Of a stretch of 33,334 bases of DNA, positions 15,311 through 21,417 are shown piece by piece. The translations under genes and the position numbers were made by a program. Where the stretch lies: IMG/VR virus record IMGVR_UViG_3300043429_000632, positions 1 to 33,334 of that record; one strand, given 5' to 3'. The stretch comes from a virus. A model generated the notes under the pieces. It was not told the origin of the DNA and did not search any database. It worked only from the letters and a program-made list of their open reading frames with translations. Position 1 is the first letter of the stretch, and each line of letters begins with the position of its first letter.

Positions 15311-15483
15311 CAGTGTCAAGCAATGTTGCGCACGGCTGCGCATGGTTGTGCGACGTTTGGCGCATGGTGATGCGGTGCGCACGGTCAAAGCAACAGAACG
15401 GCAATAATGTTGCATTGAAACACATTCCGCAATGTGATGCGGTGAACGCCATGTGTGGCACTGTGGCGCAATGCTTGACACTG
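15311..15483. repeat. Long-range 12-bp inverted repeat
   Basis: CAGTGTCAAGCA (15311-15322) is the exact complement of TGCTTGACACTG (15472-15483), 149 bases apart. Both arms have related TTGCGCA or GGCGCAA on their inner sides. The interior contains further short motifs such as GATGCGGTG twice. This could be a structured RNA, a recombination remnant or a regulatory region. Confidence 0.5.
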
Positions 15484-15674
15484 GCCAGCGCTGTGGCAGC
15501 CGTGTAAAGCATTGTCGGTGCAGCGGTGGGCTGCGCTGGGTGGTGAGCGGTGGGTGATCGCGACGACGTGGGCAGGTGGCGAGCGCTGTCGAGCGGCTGC
15601 CAACAGTCGCGAGCGCGTTCCCCCTAAGGTGGCCAGCTTCGTATAGAGCCAAAAACAAAAAGAGCGCAGCATTG

Positions 15675-15683
15675 TGCTACGCT
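15675..15683 (+). promoter_or_regulatory. Possible extended -10 promoter
   Basis: TGCTACGCT (15675-15683) matches an extended -10 (TGN plus TACGCT) and lies 29 bases before the 15713 start. No good -35 is visible (ACAAAA at the right distance). The motif is shared with other operon starts in this genome. Confidence 0.35.
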
Positions 15684-15712
15684 GTTGCACACCAGCGAGG
15701 GAGAAGCGTAGC

Positions 15713-15994
15713 ATGATCAGCGACGGGCAGCGTGTGGCGGAGATGGTAGCAGCGTGGGAAGCAGCGGACGACGAGGGGCGCAAGGCGATGAGCAAAGAGA
15801 GGGCACGGCTGCGCAACGAGATGAGGCAAAAGGCGATGATAGCGGCGTATTACTACGGTGAACTGGTGGTAATCGAAGACGTGCCAGGGATATCGGTGCA
15901 CGACGAGGCAGGGGTACAGCGGTATGCACATCTGGTAATGGAATATCGAGAGTACACGCGAAAGCTGGGTAGCAAAACTGATGTATACTGGTGA
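15713..15994 (+). CDS. Hypothetical helical protein
   Basis: A 93-residue protein. ATG 15713 is chosen because GAGGGAGAAG lies just upstream. Residues 1-50 are strongly helical and charged (VAEMVAAWEAADDEGRKAMSKERARLRNEM read in parts), then a short beta segment and another helix rich in Tyr. No known motif is visible. It stands alone between the gene-poor region and a strong terminator, so it is a single-gene unit. Confidence 0.6.
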   Translation: MISDGQRVAEMVAAWEAADDEGRKAMSKERARLRNEMRQKAMIAAYYYGELVVIEDVPGISVHDEAGVQRYAHLVMEYREYTRKLGSKTDVYW

Positions 15995-16045
15995 AACGGA
16001 CAGCTGATCACGACACCATCAGACGTCTGGGAGAAAAACAGAGAG

Positions 16046-16084
16046 CCCCAGTACACAACGCGCAGTGTGCTGGGGTTTTCTGTT
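16046..16084 (+). terminator. Rho-independent terminator
   Basis: CCCCAG (16046-16051) pairs with CTGGGG (16070-16075), and the pairing extends inward through TACAC/GTGTG, giving about 11 base pairs. TTTTCTGTT follows. It ends the single-gene unit at 15713-15994 and isolates the downstream promoter. Confidence 0.85.
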
Positions 16085-16236
16085 GAGTGCTATCAAGTGA
16101 CCATCAAGCGACGAGCACGGCATAGAGAGCATCTAATTACGTGGAATTCGACGGGATTAGAGCGAAGTCAGCAAGTACGCAGCCCAGGCCAGAGGCAGGA
16201 CACACCAGACGAAAAGAAAAACAAAAAGGCGTGTAG

Positions 16237-16300
16237 TAGTGTTGACGAATTGTACAGAGTGTTCTATACTGACGGTGGGTTGAATGATTTGCAGGAGTGA
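16237..16300 (+). repeat. Promoter-leader repeat, copy 2
   Basis: This repeats 7491-7555, including the sequence between transcription start and ribosome site (GTGGGTTGAATGATTTGC then GGAGTGA). Only one base is missing relative to copy 1 in the leader. Conservation of the leader as well as the promoter points to a shared protein or RNA control. Confidence 0.85.
16242..16270 (+). promoter_or_regulatory. Sigma70-type promoter for the accessory operon
   Basis: The -35 is TTGACG (16242-16247), then a 17-base spacer, then -10 TATACT (16265-16270). An A-rich tract upstream may act as an UP element. It drives the gene set beginning at 16306. The promoter and leader match those at 7496, so both operons are probably expressed at the same time. 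Confidence 0.8.
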
Positions 16301-16305
16301 AGACG

Positions 16306-16539
16306 ATGAGCGCAGTGAAGACGATGAGCGCGGTGAACATGCAGCGGGTGCGAAGTCTGGTGACTGAGTACTACCAGGTGAAGCGATTCACGGGGTACGA
16401 AAACGCATTTGACTATGTGTTGAATGAATACCCGGTGGAGTACGAAGCGCTGAATAGCACGCAGGTAGACAACATCTGGGAGGTCATCGACGTGCTGGAT
16501 CGCATTTACGCTGTCTTCGATAGCGAAGCGGAATACTAG
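16306..16539 (+). CDS. Small acidic protein of unknown function
   Basis: A 77-residue acidic protein, first in the second early operon, like the 7560 gene in the first. ATG 16306 is preferred: GGAG ends 8 bases upstream. The 5' end contains an 18-base tandem duplication (16297-16314 and 16315-16332) that repeats the start region, so ATG 16321 is a second candidate. The rest is helical with several Tyr (VTEYYQVKRFTGYENAFDYVL). It is followed directly by a terminator, so it may be made in large amounts. Function unknown. Confidence 0.7.
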   Translation: MSAVKTMSAVNMQRVRSLVTEYYQVKRFTGYENAFDYVLNEYPVEYEALNSTQVDNIWEVIDVLDRIYAVFDSEAEY

Positions 16540-16553
16540 AACTGGTTACAAGT

Positions 16554-16590
16554 AAAACCCCAGGGTGCAAACTCTGGGGTTTTTGATTTT
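16554..16590 (+). terminator. Rho-independent terminator (possibly leaky) after the 16306 gene
   Basis: AAAACCCCAG (16554-16563) pairs with CTGGGGTTTT (16574-16583) around a short loop, with the T-tract continuing as TTTTTGATTTT. The next gene starts at 16601, and no new promoter is evident in the 10-base gap. Read-through or an antitermination mechanism is therefore needed to express the downstream genes. Confidence 0.8.
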
Positions 16591-16600
16591 ATGAGGTGCA

Positions 16601-16960
16601 ATGAAAGAGATACCTGAATACCATTTCAAAGAGCCAGACTACCGACGGCTCACGATGATGATGTTTTTCAAAAACGCCATGATTGTGGCCGAGGCGATGG
16701 CACTGCAGGGAAAGCCACAAGAGCAGATAGAGCAATTCGCGTCGGAAATGGCCAGATTGTATAGCTATGTACAGGATGTGACACGGCTGGCAGCGGAGCA
16801 GGAGAAGCGCATTGAGGCGCTCGAGACGACGGTAGCGAAGCAGAAAGAACGTTTAGAGAGGATAGGTACAAAGCATGGGAAGCGAGCTGCCCAGGTCGAT
16901 AATGAAGCATCGGACGTAGTGAATTTGCGAGTACTAGAGAAAGGCGAGGTGTTCGAATGA
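16601..16960 (+). CDS. Coiled-coil protein 1 of accessory cluster
   Basis: A 119-residue protein. Residues about 20-95 are nearly all helical with heptad-type repeats (SYVQDVTRLAAEQEKRIEALE, then VAKQKERLERIG). The C-terminus is short and acidic. It is the first of four coiled-coil genes in 2 kb. Ribosome site GAGGTG precedes the ATG. It overlaps the next gene by ATGA. Its function is unknown; it could act as a scaffold or as an oligomerising partner of its neighbours. Confidence 0.65.
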   Translation: MKEIPEYHFKEPDYRRLTMMMFFKNAMIVAEAMALQGKPQEQIEQFASEMARLYSYVQDVTRLAAEQEKRIEALETTVAKQKERLERIGTKHGKRAAQVDNEASDVVNLRVLEKGEVFE

Positions 16961-17223
16961 GCGACGACCAAAAGACGATTAACCCAGACGATGAAGACGT
17001 GGTAACACTGACCATTGAGGTGCCAGTGTCGATGGCTGAAGAAATCACCAAGATTGCAGCCGACAACGATATCACTGTGGCAGCAGTGCTGGCTGCAGCG
17101 TGGTACACACTGGGTGAGGACGAGGTGAACCCAGCAGCCCAGGCGCATATGTGGCAGGAGTTTCTGCAATGGGTGGATTACTTTGCAGAGAAAGGCGAGG
17201 CCACCGACGATGAAAACACGTAG
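16957..17223 (+). CDS. Putative RHH-like small protein
   Basis: An 88-residue, strongly acidic protein. The middle has the order strand, helix, turn, helix (VTLTIEVPVSMAEEITKIAADNDITVAAVLAAAW read in parts), similar to ribbon-helix-helix proteins, but basic DNA-contact residues are sparse. It overlaps the preceding and following genes by a few bases. It may be a dimerisation domain rather than a DNA binder. Function unknown. Confidence 0.55.
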   Translation: MSDDQKTINPDDEDVVTLTIEVPVSMAEEITKIAADNDITVAAVLAAAWYTLGEDEVNPAAQAHMWQEFLQWVDYFAEKGEATDDENT

Positions 17224-17431
17224 AACAAAGGCGCAGCGGGTAGCAATGCAGATCGAGCGTATACCGATGCACTACCGAAGGATGTGCCAGGCGGAATACA
17301 AAATCAGGATGATTGCAGCTGCGTACTGCGCAGAGATGCTACCGAAGCTGGAGCGAGTGTCAGACGCGGTGCAGGTCGCAATGAGTCACATGTTGTCGAT
17401 ATGGAAGCGAGCGCAAAACAATGAGCAGTGA
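17210..17431 (+). CDS. Small basic protein of unknown function
   Basis: A 73-residue, strongly basic and helical protein. ATG 17210 is chosen because it overlaps the end of the previous gene as is usual here and follows a GAGG sequence; a longer upstream start would overlap much more. No motif is recognised. Being basic next to acidic neighbours, it may interact with them or with nucleic acid. Confidence 0.55.
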   Translation: MKTRRTKAQRVAMQIERIPMHYRRMCQAEYKIRMIAAAYCAEMLPKLERVSDAVQVAMSHMLSIWKRAQNNEQ

Positions 17432-17783
17432 AGCACGGATTGCAGAGCTGGAGCAAGACGTCAGAGACCTGAAAAAACTGAACGCTGATCTGTACCAGGC
17501 ATTGCAGGAACGGGTACGCGAGGTGCATACACTACAGCGCGAATTGTCAAACAGCAAAAGCCAGACCACGCGGAGCTATGCAGCATGGCAGGAAAAAACG
17601 CGTCAGTATGACGCGCTGTTGTCGGTGGTGAACATCGCGCCACATCTGGCTACGGAGAATGTGCAGCTGAATGATAAGGTGCAAGAGCTGATGGTAGAGA
17701 GAGACAAGTATAGAGACAAGTATTATGCAGCGTTGTCGGGAATTTACGATGTGTTTGGAGAAAAGTTGGGATGGCGCGATTAG
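17421..17783 (+). CDS. Coiled-coil protein 2 of accessory cluster
   Basis: A 120-residue protein with a long heptad-rich helix in the first 55 residues (RIAELEQDVRDLKKLNADLY, then QALQERVREVHTLQREL) and a second coiled segment near the C-terminus. No catalytic motif. It overlaps its upstream neighbour by 11 bases. Function unknown. Confidence 0.65.
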   Translation: MSSEARIAELEQDVRDLKKLNADLYQALQERVREVHTLQRELSNSKSQTTRSYAAWQEKTRQYDALLSVVNIAPHLATENVQLNDKVQELMVERDKYRDKYYAALSGIYDVFGEKLGWRD

Positions 17784-17798
17784 CAGGGAGGGGTACCG

Positions 17799-18227
17799 AT
17801 GGATTCGTTAATTGTTGCGCATCTTGAGCGCCAGATAGCAGATCTCGAGCGCGAAGTACGGGAATTACAGTACAAGTATGTGATGGCTGAAAAGAAAGTA
17901 ACACTGGCAGAAAAACAGTCATCACAAGACGCAACGATTGCGCGCAAGGCAGAGCAGCGAGCAGTGTATATGCAGCAACAGATGCACGCAGCCGAAGCGC
18001 GAATGGAAGCAATGAAGGAGCTGCACGGTGCTGGGGCATTCGACGCTGCACAGATGCTGGTGAAGCAACGAGCAGATATTAGCGAGCTCAAAAAGCGCAT
18101 CGAATATCTGGAAAAAGAGCGCAAAGCCGACGGTGATTTGTTATCACTGATACACCGTAAAACTGGCGTTCACCTGGGATATGACGAATACATCGACGAC
18201 AGCGACAGCGACAGCGACGACGAATAG
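17799..18227 (+). CDS. Coiled-coil protein 3 with Asp/Ser tail
   Basis: A 142-residue protein that is nearly all helix over residues 1-115, with heptad repeats such as LERQIADLEREVRELQYKY. The C-terminus ends in an acidic stretch DDSDSDSDDE, encoded by repeats of GACAGC. Ribosome site GGAGGGG is strong. The acidic tail could bind basic partners. Function unknown. Confidence 0.65.
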   Translation: MDSLIVAHLERQIADLEREVRELQYKYVMAEKKVTLAEKQSSQDATIARKAEQRAVYMQQQMHAAEARMEAMKELHGAGAFDAAQMLVKQRADISELKKRIEYLEKERKADGDLLSLIHRKTGVHLGYDEYIDDSDSDSDDE

Positions 18228-18241
18228 AGAGGTGGGGAGCA

Positions 18242-18538
18242 ATGGGGAAGAAAAGGAAAGCACTAAAAGCGGAGCTGGATTTGCTGCGGTCGTATATCGA
18301 GCGCGAGCGCGAGCGCAACGAAGCTATCATTCGTTTCAAGGATCAGCGGATACATGCTATTCAGCAGAGCATGAGCACTGAGGATGCGCAGCGGATGACG
18401 TTGCTGTACAAGAAGTGTATAGAGCTGGAGAGCGAAAACGCGTCACTGAAACGCGAGCTGGCAGACTTGCATGCTGAGCTGGATGACAAAGGGGTGATTA
18501 CCTGCAGTGTGTCAGACATTGTCGGTGATATGCAATGA
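18242..18538 (+). CDS. Coiled-coil protein 4 of accessory cluster
   Basis: A 98-residue protein with a basic N-terminus (GKKRKALKAELDLL) and continuous coiled-coil character to about residue 80 (IELESENASLKRELADLHAEL). It is separated from its neighbour by only 14 bases with a strong ribosome site (GTGGGGAG). Function unknown. Confidence 0.65.
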   Translation: MGKKRKALKAELDLLRSYIERERERNEAIIRFKDQRIHAIQQSMSTEDAQRMTLLYKKCIELESENASLKRELADLHAELDDKGVITCSVSDIVGDMQ

Positions 18539-18557
18539 AACTGAAAGGGGATAAGTG

Positions 18558-19034
18558 ATGAAACGTGGTGGTGATCGACGGACACAGCAGATAGCAAATT
18601 GGAAAGTATCGAAACACGTGCGCACACAAACGTATTCGCACGAAAACCTGGTGATTGTGCGCAAGTGGTCAAGTATCAGCGAGTGGGTGCAAATTGAGCC
18701 GACGGAAACCCAGCCACTTAAAGTTTTGGTAGTGTGCAAGCGAACGGCAGTGACGCGCAATCATTTGCGCTTTGTGGCTGCGCTGTACGTCGATGAGCTT
18801 ATTAAAATGCAGTTTATTTCCTATCGGCAGCCGTTCAGTTTCCTGAGCTGGTTACAGCATGCTGTGCAGTGGTCATATGTGATGAATTTGCCCTGGGCGA
18901 GCACGATTGACACGCTGCACCAGCTGGCCACTACGCATCCAAACTGGGTGACCAGTCTTGCAGTGCCACCCTATGCACTGCAGGATGAACTGAAAGCATC
19001 GGACGCAGAGAAAGGCAAAGACGATGACGAGTAA
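18558..19034 (+). CDS. Hypothetical protein
   Basis: A 158-residue protein starting at ATG 18558 after GGGGATAAG. It is mixed alpha/beta, with many aromatic residues and a hydrophobic central helix (FVAALYVDELIKMQFISY read in part). The C-terminus is acidic and lysine-rich (EKGKDDDE). No motif recognised. It overlaps the next gene by 11 bases, consistent with operon expression. Confidence 0.6.
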   Translation: MKRGGDRRTQQIANWKVSKHVRTQTYSHENLVIVRKWSSISEWVQIEPTETQPLKVLVVCKRTAVTRNHLRFVAALYVDELIKMQFISYRQPFSFLSWLQHAVQWSYVMNLPWASTIDTLHQLATTHPNWVTSLAVPPYALQDELKASDAEKGKDDDE

Positions 19035-19365
19035 GCCGGATGTTATTGCAATGCTGACGTTTGGCACGCGTCTGTTGGATGGCATGATATTTCACCGCGA
19101 AGTTATCGATATTGCCAAGACGCGATTTGATGATACGTTGGTTACATTTGTGAGTGATAGTGAGGATGCAAGGTCATTAATTCGTGCATGGGGTAGCAAT
19201 AGCAATGGTTTTCTGATGTTCCCACATGGCCTAGAATTGCCAGTGGACATTCATTTGACAGGTGTGCAAATAATTCAAGAACCATGGCATCCAGCTGTAA
19301 CACGTCGTATTTTTGTGACAGCCAAAAGCAACGTGTTTGATATCTATCGTCATCGGTTAGTGTAG
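19024..19365 (+). CDS. Hypothetical protein
   Basis: A 113-residue protein with a beta-rich pattern (RFDDTLVTFVSDSED, VIQEPWHPAVTRRIFV-like) and no recognised motif. Its base composition is a little more AT-rich than that of the neighbours. Start ATG overlaps the previous gene. Function unknown. Confidence 0.6.
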   Translation: MTSKPDVIAMLTFGTRLLDGMIFHREVIDIAKTRFDDTLVTFVSDSEDARSLIRAWGSNSNGFLMFPHGLELPVDIHLTGVQIIQEPWHPAVTRRIFVTAKSNVFDIYRHRLV

Positions 19366-19376
19366 GAGTGACAACA

Positions 19377-19667
19377 ATGAGTAAGCACACCAAAAAACCC
19401 AGCACGGTCGTCGATGGTTTGGTGTTCATCTGGGAAAAACAGCGTCTGGGGATGAAGCTGCAAACCGAGTACACAGGCAGCGAATACAAATTCGATGTGC
19501 TGCCAGCTGCGTTTATTGACACGACTCGCAAGCACGCGTTCTGTGATGCAATTTTGTTCAACGTCAGCCACATCGGGCCAAAGCATGGCGAGAGCGTCGA
19601 AGAGCTGCAGCAATACGTCGAAGAATACATAGAGCGTTACGTACAGCGAAAGTTGAAGCGGATATGA
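19377..19667 (+). CDS. Hypothetical protein
   Basis: A 96-residue protein. ATG 19377 is chosen because GGAG lies 8 bases upstream; an earlier in-frame GTG (19368) overlaps that ribosome site. The N-terminus is basic and polar, the middle is beta-like and the C-terminus is a charged helix (ESVEELQQYVEEYIERYVQRK). Its stop overlaps the ATG of a tiny membrane peptide. Function unknown. Confidence 0.6.
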   Translation: MSKHTKKPSTVVDGLVFIWEKQRLGMKLQTEYTGSEYKFDVLPAAFIDTTRKHAFCDAILFNVSHIGPKHGESVEELQQYVEEYIERYVQRKLKRI

Positions 19668-19768
19668 GCACATGTGACTGGCGCGTGGTATTGCAAATTG
19701 TCGGCAGTCTAATCGGCACAGTTATCGGAATACGGTTAGCATTCTGGCGTAACAATCAGAGCAAATAA
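19664..19768 (+). CDS. 34-residue single-pass membrane peptide
   Basis: A short frame from ATG 19664 (overlapping the upstream TGA as ATGA) to TAA 19766-19768, whose last base is the first base of the next ATG. The peptide has a short polar start, a hydrophobic glycine-spaced segment (VVLQIVGSLIGTVIGIRLAFW) and a polar end. A single membrane helix with possible helix packing is predicted. Because it is coupled to the muralytic gene at 19768, it may help in lysis or export. This is inference. Confidence 0.55.
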   Translation: MSTCDWRVVLQIVGSLIGTVIGIRLAFWRNNQSK

Positions 19769-20139
19769 TGAGCACAATCATTTTATTTTGGTACCTGGCC
19801 TGCACTGGTGGTACCTGCGAGGTCGTACCATTTGAGGTGACCAGGGAAGCGGCCGCGGTGATTGCCTGCGAGAGTGGCGACGGTTTGACGTATGGCACCT
19901 ACGCAAAGCATGCACGGAGTCACACCAGTGACGGTGGGCTGTTTCAATTCAACGATAGTACCTACCAGTGGCTGACCGGTCGTACACACGCTGACACGGA
20001 TACCTACCAGGCACAGTACGACGCGTTTACACGACTCTGGGCTAGCGGTGCTGGGTGGCAGCACTGGGTATCGTCGCAGCGGTGCTGGTCGCAATGGATG
20101 CGCATCGATGAGCAAGGGGTAGCAGTATGGCGAAACTAA
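19768..20139 (+). CDS. Rpf-like / transglycosylase muralytic protein
   Basis: A 123-residue protein. Residues 29-106 follow the resuscitation-promoting-factor / transglycosylase-like pattern: IACESGDG with catalytic E35, then DGGLFQFNDSTYQWL (the GGLQF..STW motif), and a late aromatic stretch ending in Cys106. Cys34 and Cys106 correspond to the conserved disulfide. It cleaves peptidoglycan beta-1,4 bonds in the family. The N-terminus (MSTIILFWYLACTGG) is hydrophobic and could be a weak signal or lipobox-like stretch. Being far from the lysis cassette, it may be for a different step or for infection. Confidence 0.7.
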   Translation: MSTIILFWYLACTGGTCEVVPFEVTREAAAVIACESGDGLTYGTYAKHARSHTSDGGLFQFNDSTYQWLTGRTHADTDTYQAQYDAFTRLWASGAGWQHWVSSQRCWSQWMRIDEQGVAVWRN

Positions 20140-20210
20140 GCTATACGCCAGATGTTGGTTATCGTAACAAATGGGTACCACAAGTCGAAAAGCAAGCAGA
20201 GGAGCAATAG
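20127..20210 (+). CDS. 27-residue small protein
   Basis: A short frame from ATG 20127 to TAG 20208-20210 with the good ribosome site AAGGGG. The peptide is MAKLSYTPDVGYRNKWVPQV and then an acidic end. It overlaps the preceding gene by 13 bases and is followed two bases later by the next start. No function is recognised. The strong ribosome site and tight spacing are the only support. Confidence 0.4.
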   Translation: MAKLSYTPDVGYRNKWVPQVEKQAEEQ

Positions 20211-20212
20211 CT

Positions 20213-20371
20213 ATGACAATGAAACAACAGATGCTAAACGGTGCATTCATTACCCGTCGTAAATATAAATCAGATCGAGTGCGGGCAAAACTGGGGTATC
20301 CGTCACTTTGGCAAAGCTGGAATATTTATCGTGTTGTCGGTATCGGCATGTGTGAGGAGGTATGCAATTGA
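20213..20371 (+). CDS. Small basic protein of unknown function
   Basis: A 52-residue protein. ATG 20213 follows GAGGAG. It is basic with several aromatic residues and has no recognised motif. Its last base coincides with the first base of the ATG at 20371, in tight operon packing. Function unknown. Confidence 0.5.
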   Translation: MTMKQQMLNGAFITRRKYKSDRVRAKLGYPSLWQSWNIYRVVGIGMCEEVCN

Positions 20372-20586
20372 TGACATTTTCGAATGACGAAACGCGCGAG
20401 GCGTGGGCAGCCAAAGCGCAGGCAATGACCGACGATGAACTGGCAGCGACAAACGAAGAGCTGAATACGGTGTTGCGGAACATTCAGGCAGAGTGTGAAA
20501 AGAACAATTCACCCCTCATGATCCCTATGGATTTGAGCGCAGCGTGTATTGCGGTGGTGACTGAAATCAGGCGGCGCCATGGGTAA
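20371..20586 (+). CDS. Small helical protein
   Basis: A 71-residue acidic helical protein. ATG 20371 is preferred because the strong GAGGAGG site lies 10 bases upstream; ATG 20362, in the same frame, would be too close to that site. Helical stretches EAWAAKAQAMTDDELAATNE and AACIAVVTEIRRR are visible. No motif recognised. It overlaps the WPAD-repeat gene by 8 bases. Confidence 0.55.
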   Translation: MTFSNDETREAWAAKAQAMTDDELAATNEELNTVLRNIQAECEKNNSPLMIPMDLSAACIAVVTEIRRRHG

Positions 20587-21241
20587 ACACATACGGCTGA
20601 CTGACGAGCTGATGAAGCTACTACGCAGTGACAAAAGTTCAGCGCAGATAGCACGGGAAACTGGGCATAATCGGCGTTCAATACAGTATCAGCGTACGCT
20701 GCTGGGGATGCGATTTAGAGAGCGCGTCAACTGGCCTGCAGACCCAGAGTGGTACAGAATACGCACAGTGGGTGATATGCGTCGAGAGCTGGGGCAAAGA
20801 ACATTTGCCATTATTCAGCATCTGAAGCGCAAAAAATATGCCTACTGCAAGGGTCGCTGGGCAGTGTCGAAGCTGACCGGACAGCGCACCGGTGGCCAGC
20901 CAGTACGCGGTTTTACCTATCGGTGGCCAGCTGATCGAGAATGGTACGCACAGCGCACAGCGCGCCAAATTGCGCAGCAGATAGGCTGCAATGTACGGAC
21001 GGTACGCAGCTACTGCGCACGGCGTGGGATGCACTGCCGACCAAACCACGTGATACCCAGCTGGCCAGCTGATACAGCATGGTACGAAGCGACGTCAGCC
21101 GGTGACATGGCACAGGCGCTGCACATACAGCGGTCGAGCGTGTACCGACGATTGAAGCGCTACGGGTTGCCATTTCGGCGTATTGTGGGCAATCAGCAGC
21201 ATATCTGGCGCAGGCTGCGATTTGGGCGAGGCACACAGTGA
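20579..21241 (+). CDS. Tandem WPAD...WY repeat HTH protein
   Basis: A 220-residue, strongly basic protein. Residues 1-50 have one helix-turn-helix-like segment (SSAQIARETGHNRRSIQYQR). Then three units of about 42-60 residues each start with WPAD-x-x-WY at residues 52, 117 and 162, followed by a helix-turn-helix-like part (e.g. RQIAQQIGCNVRTVRSYCAR and GDMAQALHIQRSSVYRRLKR). Four HTH modules in a row suggest binding to repeated DNA sites. I do not recognise the repeat as a named family. The stop overlaps a GTG start downstream. Confidence 0.6.
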   Translation: MGKHIRLTDELMKLLRSDKSSAQIARETGHNRRSIQYQRTLLGMRFRERVNWPADPEWYRIRTVGDMRRELGQRTFAIIQHLKRKKYAYCKGRWAVSKLTGQRTGGQPVRGFTYRWPADREWYAQRTARQIAQQIGCNVRTVRSYCARRGMHCRPNHVIPSWPADTAWYEATSAGDMAQALHIQRSSVYRRLKRYGLPFRRIVGNQQHIWRRLRFGRGTQ

Positions 21242-21417
21242 AACCGCTGAACTGCCAGTGTCAGCATTGCAAGGCAATGCGAACAAAGCACGCACTATAC
21301 CAGACAGAGATTCGCAAAGCGCGACGGATAGCAAAGGCGCTGCTGAGGCGAGCCACTCGAGAGCAACGGTACGATATTGACATACCGACAAAGACAAGGG
21401 GAGTATATGCCGCATGA
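21238..21417 (+). CDS. Small Cys-His protein with GTG start
   Basis: A 59-residue, very basic protein from GTG 21238 (overlapping the TGA of the previous gene as GTGA) to TGA 21415-21417. The N-terminus has NCQCQHC, a possible metal-binding knuckle, followed by helical Arg/Lys-rich sequence (IRKARRIAKALLRRATREQR). It overlaps the next gene by 11 bases. It could bind nucleic acid. The GTG start and lack of a strong ribosome site lower confidence. Confidence 0.45.
   Translation: MKPLNCQCQHCKAMRTKHALYQTEIRKARRIAKALLRRATREQRYDIDIPTKTRGVYAA

Larger units (their letters stand above)
14387..15712. other. 1.3-kb gene-poor region with origin-like and structured repeats
   Basis: No convincing gene is present. 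From left to right it holds an ATACACGT/ACGTGTAT motif array with a nested terminator, an alternating AT tract, about 210 bases without a clear element, a 17-bp palindrome and AT-rich stretch, a very GC-rich block with a 17-bp direct repeat, a region bounded by a 12-bp inverted repeat, and a GC-rich stretch without a gene. Open frames here are low-complexity by-products of these repeats. Confidence 0.8.
15995..16305. other. Intergenic region with terminator and promoter
   Basis: This 311-base gap contains the terminator at 16046-16084 and the promoter at 16242-16270. The approximately 150 bases between them are purine-rich towards the right end (GAAAAGAAAAACAAAAAG at about 16211-16228), resembling an UP element upstream of the promoter. 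A frame of 77 codons overlapping the terminator is considered a chance frame. Confidence 0.7.

Noticed and set aside
15101-15507. Several overlapping Arg/Cys/Ala-rich frames on both strands
   Set aside because: They result from GC-rich repeats that lack stops. Composition is unlike any confident protein here.
16067-16300. Frame of 77 codons between terminator and promoter
   Set aside because: It starts inside the terminator stem, covers the promoter and leader and has no ribosome site.
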